This document shows, piece by piece, positions 1-4,539 of a DNA stretch of 6,872 nucleotides (the stretch's first letter is position 1; each line of letters begins with the position of its first letter). Both the position numbers and the translations under genes were made by a program. The stretch covers positions 1 to 6,872 of the forward strand of contig JAAZID010000278.1 in assembly GCA_012510295.1 (NCBI GenBank), written 5' to 3'. Origin of the DNA: Methanomicrobiales archaeon (GTDB lineage: Archaea > Halobacteriota > Methanomicrobia > Methanomicrobiales > Methanoculleaceae). The notes under the pieces were generated by a model. That model did no database searches. It saw only the letters and a program-made list of their open reading frames with translations, and was not told the origin of the DNA.

Positions 1-2
1 AA

Positions 3-338
3 GATCAGATCCTCCTCGGCGGTAAAGTGTGCCTCGATGGCCTCTCTGAGTCTGGTGAGTGCCGGCATCCATGCCCCATCCCTGAGTGGTATCGCTTCAA
101 GGCGGGCAAGCATGTCACGTATATCGCTGTGTTCCCTGATCGACTGCCTGATCTCCTCCGGCACCACATCCCGGAGTCGCGCGTACAGTGTAGCCTCCTC
201 CGCGTAGATATGTCCCGGCAGTTCCCGGCGAAGCGTGATGCAACGGAGGTCCCGCGTCTCCGGATCGCCTGCGAGGTCATCGAGGAGGCTCCTGATAAAA
301 TCGTGGTCTGCCCTGATCAGTTCAAGAATATGTGCCAT
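3..338 (-). CDS. Hemerythrin-like (HHE domain) protein, 3' end cut by window edge
   Basis: This gene reads leftward from an ATG at 338 and is open to the window edge (112 codons visible, no stop), so its C-terminus is missing. The protein starts MAHILELIRADHDFIRSLLD. It has the duplicated helical metal-binding pattern of hemerythrin-like HHE proteins: H12, then H43 with E47 (HIYAE), H70, then H104 with E108 (HFTAE). In this family these residues typically bind a diiron centre that can carry O2 or sense O2, NO or iron in the cytoplasm. No signal peptide or membrane segment is visible. The start is supported by GGAGAG (353-348 on the minus strand) nine bases upstream. It follows the other hemerythrin-like gene by 113 bases in the same direction. 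The two share the fold and motif order but differ clearly in sequence, so any duplication is old. A fused C-terminal domain beyond the edge cannot be excluded. Confidence 0.85.
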   Translation of the reverse strand, partial: MAHILELIRADHDFIRSLLDDLAGDPETRDLRCITLRRELPGHIYAEEATLYARLRDVVPEEIRQSIREHSDIRDMLARLEAIPLRDGAWMPALTRLREAIEAHFTAEEDLI

Positions 339-395
339 ACCCTTCTTCTCTCCATCCGGAGAGTCCTGTGGTGGCGGCCGCACTTAACAATTTCG

Positions 396-419
396 CAAAA
401 AACCTCGCCATCAAAAAAT
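396..419 (-). terminator. Tandem oligo-T stretches after the 452-904 gene
   Basis: On the minus strand two T6 tracts (TTTTTTG) lie 33-56 bases past the stop of the hemerythrin-like gene. They form a 7-base direct repeat (CAAAAAA at 396-402 and 412-418 on the plus strand) with a 16-base period. Archaeal RNA polymerase is known to terminate at short T-runs without a hairpin, so a terminator between the two hemerythrin-like genes is the simplest reading. The downstream gene would then need its own promoter. The only TATA-like candidate is weak (AAATTGTTAAG, about 383-393). Confidence 0.5.
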
Positions 420-451
420 TGAGAGCGCTGGTGAGCACGGCACCGGCACTC

Positions 452-904
452 TTACTGCGCCGCAACCGGGATTACGCTTTTCTTTGCTTCTTTGTACTGG
501 CTGTCGAGACTTGAGAGCTCATCGCTGCTCATCTTTCGCTGCATCTGCACAAAGATCTTCTCCTCTTCTTCGCTAATATGGTGGCTCACGTTCTCCTGGA
601 TGACCTTGATCTTTGCCACCCAGATCTCTTCATCCGATGTGGATACGCTATCGAGCTGGCCGAGCAGTGTTTTTACCGCACTGTGTTCCTCGACGGCCTC
701 AAAGGATATATCCCGCATATCAGCATCTTCTTTGAGCTTCGGATACAGTATCTGCTCCTCTCCTATGAGGTGCGGCATGAGATTCTCCTTCAGGGTTGCA
801 TACTTCTGCTCCCGGCCGCTAATGCCCTTGCTTATAAGCTCTGAGAGGATTGAGAGCACCATCTCGTGCTCCTGTTTCAGTGTATCGATAATATTCTCTG
901 GCAT
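452..904 (-). CDS. Hemerythrin-like (HHE domain) protein
   Basis: This is a 150-residue soluble protein starting MPENIIDTLKQEHEMVLSIL. It contains both halves of the HHE cation-binding fold: H13, H45/E49 (HLIGE), H74, and H109/E113 within VSHHISEEEEKIF. These positions match the ligands of the diiron four-helix bundle of hemerythrin-like proteins, which bind O2 or act in iron, O2 or NO responses. The frame stays open upstream to an ATG at 1021, but that start would add 39 residues unlike the family and would lie upstream of the TATA box. The ATG at 904 has a strong GGGGAG seven bases upstream and fits the family start. The tail after residue 125 is helical and charged. The gene lies 178 bases downstream of the ACT-MBL gene and has its own promoter. 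Its physiological ligand and partner are unknown. Confidence 0.88.
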   Translation of the reverse strand: MPENIIDTLKQEHEMVLSILSELISKGISGREQKYATLKENLMPHLIGEEQILYPKLKEDADMRDISFEAVEEHSAVKTLLGQLDSVSTSDEEIWVAKIKVIQENVSHHISEEEEKIFVQMQRKMSSDELSSLDSQYKEAKKSVIPVAAQ

Positions 905-915
905 CTCATCACTCC

Positions 916-931
916 CCTGCACGAATGCAGG
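916..931 (-). promoter_or_regulatory. Leader hairpin touching the Shine-Dalgarno sequence
   Basis: The minus-strand leader contains CCTGCA-TTCG-TGCAGG, a perfect 6-bp stem with a UUCG loop. The last two stem bases are the first two G of the GGGGAG ribosome binding site (917-912). With the TATA box at 955-961, the predicted transcript starts near 930-935, so this hairpin would sit at or near the 5' end of the mRNA. It could stabilise the transcript or modulate ribosome access. No function is shown. Confidence 0.4.
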
Positions 932-933
932 AG

Positions 934-951
934 GGCACCTGAAGGGGTGCC
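934..951. repeat. Inverted repeat GGCACC-N6-GGTGCC in the hemerythrin promoter
   Basis: Perfect 6-bp arms (934-939 and 946-951) are separated by six bases. The element lies just downstream of the TATA box (955-961) in the direction of transcription and upstream of, or overlapping, the expected start site near 930-935. A protein bound there would block the initiating polymerase, so a repressor operator is a reasonable guess. The sequence is not one I can match to a known archaeal regulator. Confidence 0.4.
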
Positions 952-954
952 AGC

Positions 955-961
955 ATATATA
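955..961 (-). promoter_or_regulatory. TATA box of the 452-904 hemerythrin-like gene
   Basis: The minus strand reads CGTATATATGC here, inside GC-rich surroundings. The usual archaeal distance of about 25 bases predicts a transcript start near 930-935, which gives a leader of about 30 bases that includes the GGGGAG site. A clear purine-rich BRE is not obvious. Confidence 0.6.
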
Positions 962-1009
962 CGTTATGCCTGGAGCCAGGAAGAGCCGGACAATCACCCC
1001 CTTCAGGCA

Positions 1010-1049
1010 GAACCGGAACAATCTGCACGTTATTGCAGTGTGCCGGTTC
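1010..1049 (-). terminator. Long interrupted hairpin after the ACT-MBL gene
   Basis: The outer arms GAACCGG/CCGGTTC (1010-1016 and 1043-1049) enclose inner arms CTGCA/TGCAG (1023-1027 and 1034-1038) with a 6-base loop. On the minus strand three further pairs (ACA/TGT) can form between them, giving about 15 pairs with one mismatch and a 2-base bulge. It begins 34 bases past the ACT-MBL stop and ends about 50 bases before the next TATA box. No T-run follows, so it may be a 3'-end processing or stability structure rather than a true terminator. Confidence 0.45.
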
Positions 1050-1082
1050 GTGAGTGGTGAGGGTTCCCGGCAGGCTCTCTCA

Positions 1083-2603
1083 TCACCTCTCCTTCGGTCG
1101 GTAACGCTCGACCGGACCTACCGCCTCCAGTCGCCCGTCCACGAGGATGGATATGGCGCCGTGGCCGCACGCGACCAGACACCGCCTCTCCTCCGGTGCA
1201 CGCTCTTCATCCAATTCTGCGATTATATCAAATAACGCCCTGCGTTCCTGGCGCGCAAGCTCGCTATCGACATTGACCGACGTCACCAGGAAATCGGCGA
1301 GCGAGTTGTAGCGCCGCCGGTCCTCATCGAGGCTCCCGAAGTTGATCAGCGTATCGGCGGTGAAGATGATGCTGTGGTCGGGGCAGAAGAAATAGACCTG
1401 GCCGTGCAGGTGCCCGCCCAGGGACTCGAGGACCTCGAACTCAAGGTCGTGGATTGTAAAGTGGGCGAGGACGGGGAAGATCGAGCGCATGCCGATCTTT
1501 CCTGCCGGGAAAAGTTCCGGGTCCTCCGGCGGAGCGAAGCGTGAGAAGAGGTTGATGATGGTCGTGTAGACCTCTTCGAGTATCGAAGCCTCACTGCGCG
1601 AACCATAAGCGCGGTTTGCCTGGCGGATGATCGCAAGCGATCCGGAGTGCATATACGCCTCCGCCTCAAAGAGCCCGCCCGCCCCGCAGTGGTCGGCATC
1701 GGCGTGGGTGATGTAGACCCGCCGGATCTTTTTGAGGTCTCCGAGGCCGTAGTGCTGGAGCATCCGCACGACGTCCTGGTGGTAGATACCGTAGCCGGTG
1801 TCGATCATGACCGTCTCATCCGGGGCGCAGAGGAGGAATATGTTTCCGCCGCCCGGCATCTGGAAGCAGACGACTTCGACGGCATCGCTGACCTGGATGC
1901 GCTGAAGATCCGCATAGAACCCCTCTCCGGTGGTGTCCCGGAGCGTTCTTCCTGTGCGGAGGATGCATTCAAAGACCTCTTCCGGGTTCTGGCCGAGACT
2001 GTAGAGCTCCTGGACGATATGATTGACATCATGCAGGAGGCTTAGCAGGAACTCGTCCTCCGCTGTCCCGATAAGTCCCCGCACCGCCTGGGCAAACCTG
2101 ACGTAGAAGACGGTGTCGTCGAGGTTCGCGCCGGTCGTGTCATACTCAAGGATATCGAGCCGGTAGCGCGACTTCAGGCGGTCGAGCAGGTTCCCTGCGA
2201 CCGCGGACTCCTCGACGTTCAGGCTTATGGTGACCCTCCCGGGGTCGCATCGCCGGTCATCGAAGTCGATGTAGGCGATGTTTGCACCCGCTCCGGTGAT
2301 GTAGGTGAGGAGTTCGAAGAGGGCTCCGGGCTGGTGAGGGAGGTATACCGAGAACTTGAGGAATCCGAGCGTCGGAAGCGTCTCCTGGAGGTAGCCGATC
2401 GCATGGAGGTCTTCTTTCATCCGGGAGCAGGTTCCCGGTTCAGCGGTTACTTCAAAAAAGACCGTGGCGGGGTCGATCCTGCGGTCGTACTGGATGCGGT
2501 TGATGTTGCCCGAGTAGGACTTGATGATCTCGGCAGCGCGGTGGAGCGCGCCCGGTTCATTGGGCATTCTTGCGACGAAGGAGTATCGGAACACCTGGTT
2601 CAC
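1083..2603 (-). CDS. Two ACT domains fused to an MBL-fold metalloprotein
   Basis: This is a 506-residue soluble protein. Residues about 6-75 and 82-152 are two ACT domains, small-molecule-binding modules; each carries the hallmark turn (MPNEPGALHRAAEIIK; LPHQPGALFELLTYI). Residues 160-235 form a mostly helical linker. Residues about 240-490 are a metallo-beta-lactamase fold with VMIDTG (D268), HADADH (H300, D302, D304, H305), GGHLHG (H398), TADT (D417) and ACGHG (H481). The ligand set is complete, but Asp replaces the usual second His of HxHxDH; flavo-diiron proteins have Glu at that position. The substrate is unknown, and the ACT pair suggests control by an amino acid or similar ligand. The start codon at 2603 is GTG. 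A second in-frame GTG at 2594 has AGGGTG eight bases upstream and could be the true start. The preceding gene encodes a flavodoxin and the following ones encode hemerythrin-like proteins. Hydrolase activity is inferred from the fold only. Confidence 0.85.
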   Translation of the reverse strand: MNQVFRYSFVARMPNEPGALHRAAEIIKSYSGNINRIQYDRRIDPATVFFEVTAEPGTCSRMKEDLHAIGYLQETLPTLGFLKFSVYLPHQPGALFELLTYITGAGANIAYIDFDDRRCDPGRVTISLNVEESAVAGNLLDRLKSRYRLDILEYDTTGANLDDTVFYVRFAQAVRGLIGTAEDEFLLSLLHDVNHIVQELYSLGQNPEEVFECILRTGRTLRDTTGEGFYADLQRIQVSDAVEVVCFQMPGGGNIFLLCAPDETVMIDTGYGIYHQDVVRMLQHYGLGDLKKIRRVYITHADADHCGAGGLFEAEAYMHSGSLAIIRQANRAYGSRSEASILEEVYTTIINLFSRFAPPEDPELFPAGKIGMRSIFPVLAHFTIHDLEFEVLESLGGHLHGQVYFFCPDHSIIFTADTLINFGSLDEDRRRYNSLADFLVTSVNVDSELARQERRALFDIIAELDEERAPEERRCLVACGHGAISILVDGRLEAVGPVERYRPKER

Positions 2604-2634
2604 ACCCTGGTTTGCAGGTACGTGTGTGATCGTT

Positions 2635-2641
2635 CTATATC
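2635..2641 (-). promoter_or_regulatory. Candidate TATA box of the ACT-MBL gene
   Basis: The minus strand reads AAAAAGTGGATATAGAAC, an A-rich BRE-like stretch followed by GATATAG. The expected transcript start is near 2610-2613, leaving only about 8-18 bases before the candidate GTG starts at 2603 and 2594. A very short leader would slightly favour the 2594 start, or leaderless-like initiation. Confidence 0.45.
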
Positions 2642-2839
2642 CACTTTTTCTTGTGGTTTGCGTGTCGGGGGACAGGAAGGAGGATGTTGGGCTCTCCGGT
2701 GCGCCGGAGTGTGACGTCGATCGCTGTGGTCCCCCGGGGCACCTCCTGGCGTTTGAGCCCTGCGCCTACAGGGTCCGTCCCTGATGCTACCTGCATACCG
2801 TGGTGGCCCCTGGAGGTAAAGGCAAATCACGAACCACCC

Positions 2840-2880
2840 CCGTTACCAGAGCCTGTGGTCAGGTAATCGGCAGGTAACGG
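2840..2880 (-). repeat. Inverted repeat with duplicated right arm, 3' of the flavodoxin gene
   Basis: CCGTTACC (2840-2847) is exactly complementary to GGTAACGG (2873-2880), and an inner CCTG-TGGT-CAGG stem (2852-2863) is compatible with it. The right arm is part of a tandem direct repeat, CAGGTAATCGG (2860-2870) then CAGGTAACGG (2871-2880), so the left arm could alternatively pair with the first copy. It starts 19 bases past the flavodoxin stop, which suits a 3'-end stem, but no T-run follows. Confidence 0.4.
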
Positions 2881-2898
2881 ATCCCGGACCGGAACCGA

Positions 2899-3405
2899 TC
2901 ACGGCCGAACAACCTTCGAGTGAAGGGTCCGTGCCCAGGCCCGGATGGTCTTGAGATCGCGGAAATCTCCTGTCTCTGCCCTGATGAGCTTGATGATAGC
3001 GCGGTCCGTCACGGAGAGACGGCTGCTCTCCAGTTTCCCCGGGAAGATGCCGATATCTATGGGGTTCACGAGCATCCGCACCTGGCCCATCGAGGCCTCC
3101 GCTCTCACGATAGCATCAGGCGTCCCGCCCATGACCGTGAGCCCCACGGCGAAGTAAGCGACCGGCATGCTGCGCAGGTGCTGCTGGTGCCGTTCGACGA
3201 AGACCTGCGCCTCAGGGAGCCACTTTCCCATGTATATCGGACTTCCGAGGATAACCGCCCCGTACGGGGTGAGGTCATCGACTTCATCGACCGGCCGCAG
3301 ATCGACCGTAGCGCCTGCCTTCCGGAGTTCATCACCGACCACCTCCGCCACCTCTGCGGTTGAACCGTAACGGGTGGCATAGGCAACAAGAATCATATCT
3401 CCCAT
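2899..3405 (-). CDS. Flavodoxin-domain protein (HemG-like type)
   Basis: With the start at 3405 this is a 168-residue, single-domain, soluble protein beginning MGDMILVAYATRYGSTAEVA. TRYGST (11-16) is the FMN phosphate-binding loop; GSPIYMGKW (54-62) is the second flavin-contact loop; FAVGLTVMGGTP (85-96), FPGKLE (121-126) and GDFRDLKTIRAWA (146-158) match the flavodoxin subgroup that includes HemG protoporphyrinogen oxidase. Members carry FMN and shuttle electrons; a role in tetrapyrrole synthesis cannot be assumed from similarity alone. The start is uncertain: ATG 3396 begins exactly at beta-strand 1 but has GGGAG only two bases upstream, ATG 3405 adds MGD, and ATG 3441 adds 15 residues and would be leaderless from a weak CATAAGAAT box near 3463-3470. 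It diverges from the TPR gene and precedes the ACT-MBL gene by about 295 bases, suggesting a possible redox partner. Confidence 0.85.
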   Translation of the reverse strand: MGDMILVAYATRYGSTAEVAEVVGDELRKAGATVDLRPVDEVDDLTPYGAVILGSPIYMGKWLPEAQVFVERHQQHLRSMPVAYFAVGLTVMGGTPDAIVRAEASMGQVRMLVNPIDIGIFPGKLESSRLSVTDRAIIKLIRAETGDFRDLKTIRAWARTLHSKVVRP

Positions 3406-3408
3406 AAT

Positions 3409-3420
3409 AGATGTATATCT
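3409..3420. promoter_or_regulatory. TATA-like palindromic element between the divergent genes
   Basis: AGATGTATATCT has complementary outer arms (AGAT/ATCT) around a TATA core. Read on the plus strand it predicts a start near 3440 and a leader of about 54 bases for the TPR gene. Read on the minus strand it would start transcription inside the flavodoxin gene, so only the plus reading makes sense. A second weak plus-strand box, TTCTTATGTG (3463-3472), would instead make the TPR mRNA leaderless. Confidence 0.3.
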
Positions 3421-3493
3421 CGCCCGATTGGTCTTATTCATTGCGGGAAGAGAGAAGTTAGATTCTTATGTGTCGGTTCCCCATTAAGCGCGG

Positions 3494-4135
3494 ATGACGA
3501 TCAGAGAAGAGAGTGCTGGGGTATGGTATCATAAGGGACAGACCTGCTGCACTGCAGGAAAGCTTGATAGAGCGATCGTCTGCTACAACAGGGCCCTTGA
3601 GCTCTCTCCTGACGATCCTGTTGTATGGAAGCGAAAGGGCTTCGTTCTCCTGAAAATTGGCCGTTACAGCGAGGCAGATGCTTGCTATGATCGGGCGCTC
3701 GAACTGGATCCGGATGATGCGACCGCATGGCAACGCAAGGGCTATGCCCTCGCTCGTCTCGGCGCGCACGCCGATGCCATCGCCTGCTGCGACCGGGCGA
3801 TCGCGCTCTCCCCCAAACGCATCATCGCCTGGCAGAGCCGGGGATGGCTGCTCGGGCTCATGTGCCGGTACGGTGAGGCGGTCGACTGCTATGAGAAAGT
3901 CCTTGCGATCGACCCCGACCGCGGGTCGGCAGCATGGCACCGGGAGCGGATGTGCGAGAGAAGAGATCTCGAGGCGCTCGCATCCGAGGTCCGGGAGGCG
4001 GAACGGTTCGTCGAGGTGCCGGCCTGCATCCGCCAGGTGATCGTGGAGCGCGACTATGCCAATATCGGGATTGCGCGGACGGTGGTCCGGGAACTCGCAC
4101 GCCAGGCAGAGAGGCCGGCGGTTCAGAGACCGTGA
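3494..4135 (+). CDS. Tetratricopeptide repeat (TPR) protein
   Basis: This is a 213-residue cytoplasmic protein with four consecutive 34-residue TPR units at about 8-41, 42-75, 76-109 and 110-143. They are recognisable by the W..KG / A..CYDRALEL-PDD pattern, for example DACYDRALELDPDD. TPR arrays form right-handed helical scaffolds for protein binding, so it is probably an adaptor; the partner is unknown. Residues 144-213 are a charged, helical tail without repeats (RERMCERRDLEAL onward). Cysteine recurs at the same place in every repeat (C30, C64, C98, C132, exactly 34 apart), and ten cysteines are present in all; this follows the methanogen TPR consensus but is enriched here. The ATG at 3494 has no clear ribosome binding site, and transcription could be leaderless. 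It is divergent from the flavodoxin gene and ends 404 bases before the transporter operon. Confidence 0.88.
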   Translation: MTIREESAGVWYHKGQTCCTAGKLDRAIVCYNRALELSPDDPVVWKRKGFVLLKIGRYSEADACYDRALELDPDDATAWQRKGYALARLGAHADAIACCDRAIALSPKRIIAWQSRGWLLGLMCRYGEAVDCYEKVLAIDPDRGSAAWHRERMCERRDLEALASEVREAERFVEVPACIRQVIVERDYANIGIARTVVRELARQAERPAVQRP

Positions 4136-4207
4136 TCGCAGGGAGAGTTCGCCCTCCTTCCCGCGCACGATAGACCCCGGCGATGACGCAGATCGCGGTG
4201 CCGGAGT

Positions 4208-4303
4208 CTACCCTGCGGGACATGGCCGGTCGCCAGCGCGGAAGAAGTGCTTAGCGGTGCCGGCCATGCCGAACAGGGCGGCGAAACCGGTGATACGGCT
4301 CAT
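4208..4303 (-). CDS. Possible 31-residue small protein, unrecognised
   Basis: The ORF runs from an ATG (4303) to a TAG (4208). It encodes MSRITGFAALFGMAGTAKHF followed by FRAGDRPCPAG, with a hydrophobic small-residue segment (residues 4-17) and a basic tail. Its codons are strongly C/G-ending (TTC, GCC, CTG, GGC, ACC), as in the real genes of this window, which is the only positive evidence. An in-frame GTG at 4333 would add ten residues. No ribosome binding site or good TATA box precedes either start. It coincides with the 4221-4268 hairpin, whose arms impose part of the sequence, so it may be a chance frame. I do not recognise it. Confidence 0.25.
   Translation of the reverse strand: MSRITGFAALFGMAGTAKHFFRAGDRPCPAG
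4221..4268. repeat. 48-base imperfect hairpin with 9-bp perfect arms
   Basis: CATGGCCGG (4221-4229) is exactly complementary to CCGGCCATG (4260-4268). Inside, CGCC (4231-4234) pairs with GGTG (4256-4259, one G-T) and AGCGC (4235-4239) with GTGCT (4247-4251, one G-T), leaving a 7-base loop GGAAGAA. Altogether about 18 pairs form, with one bulged base and one 4-base side bulge. It could be a transcript-end stem of the TPR gene (about 85 bases past its stop), part of a small RNA, or the remnant of a palindromic mobile repeat. No second copy is in the window. Confidence 0.55.
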
Positions 4304-4463
4304 GATGATGTTGCTTCGTAGGTGGATGTCCACGGGATCCCGGGCTCTGTTCTGTCCTTATCTCGTGCGCCCTCTCGCCCCCCCTTCAAGCTTGCTCAGG
4401 TGGTTGCAGAGAGCGATTCCTGACCACTCTCTTCGCCCGCGCCCCGGGTTCCGGCGTGCCATA

Positions 4464-4511
4464 TGTCAATAGTATTTCGTTTATAATCTACAATATATGA
4501 CCAAATTTAAT
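4464..4511 (+). promoter_or_regulatory. AT-rich promoter region of the importer operon
   Basis: Two TATA-like boxes are present: TTTATAAT (4480-4487), predicting a start near 4509, and AATATATG (4492-4499), predicting a start near 4521. The first leaves a leader of about 31 bases that contains the GGGGAG site (4521-4526). The region also holds TGTCAA-N-A-N-TATT-N3-TTTA (4464-4483) and AATTTAAT (4504-4511, within a TTAATTAA palindrome at 4507-4514). Both recur upstream of the binding-protein gene, so regulator binding is possible. Confidence 0.5.
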
Positions 4512-4539
4512 TAACTTTGAGGGGAGAATCTGTATCCAC

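Larger units (their letters stand above)
2604..2898. other. GC-rich intergenic stretch with several inverted repeats
   Basis: No convincing gene is seen on either strand; the open frames present are short, rich in Arg and Pro, and overlap neighbours. The left end carries the promoter of the ACT-MBL gene. The rest contains several stems: CTCCGG-TGCG-CCGGAG (2694-2709); CAGGG at 2769-2773, which can pair with CCCTG at either 2758-2762 or 2779-2783; ACCTCC (2741-2746) against GGAGGT (2812-2817); and the 2840-2880 repeat pair. It may be a long structured leader or trailer, or an unrecognised small RNA, but no known RNA family is recognised. Confidence 0.4.
4136..4539. other. 404-base region without a confident gene
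   Basis: The plus-strand frame crossing it (to 4472) is Arg-rich and overlaps the TPR gene out of frame, so I do not accept it. Contents seen: an 18-bp imperfect hairpin (4221-4268), a 31-codon minus-strand ORF over it (4208-4303), a 10-bp palindrome CGGGATCCCG (4333-4342), and from about 4461 an AT-rich segment with the permease promoter. GGTGGT/ACCACT and GAGAG/CTCTC complementarities near 4399-4434 could form a small fold. No tRNA or rRNA is seen. Confidence 0.5.

Noticed and set aside
5..280. Minus-strand 91-residue frame at the left edge
   Set aside because: It is Arg-rich and out of frame with the clear hemerythrin-like coding frame (3-338), which explains the same bases.
492..1235. 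Long plus-strand open frame opposite the hemerythrin-like gene
   Set aside because: It is Ser/Cys-rich with no family resemblance and lies antisense to a gene with a complete HHE motif set, promoter and ribosome binding site.
2600..2830. Small minus-strand frame (76 codons) upstream of the ACT-MBL gene
   Set aside because: It is rich in Pro and Arg, has no family resemblance, and lies across the predicted promoter of the ACT-MBL gene.
3458..4168. 236-residue minus-strand frame opposite the TPR gene
   Set aside because: The plus strand has four in-phase TPR units with exact 34-residue spacing; the antisense frame is only the mirror of that repeat and GC bias.
4386..4426. tRNA-like D-arm (GCTC...GAGC with AGGTGGTT loop)
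   Set aside because: The loop would be 13 bases, and no anticodon stem, T-arm consensus or acceptor pairing follows.
4056..4472. 138-residue plus-strand frame overlapping the end of the TPR gene
   Set aside because: It is Arg/Pro-rich with no recognisable domain, no ribosome binding site, and a long out-of-frame overlap with the TPR gene.
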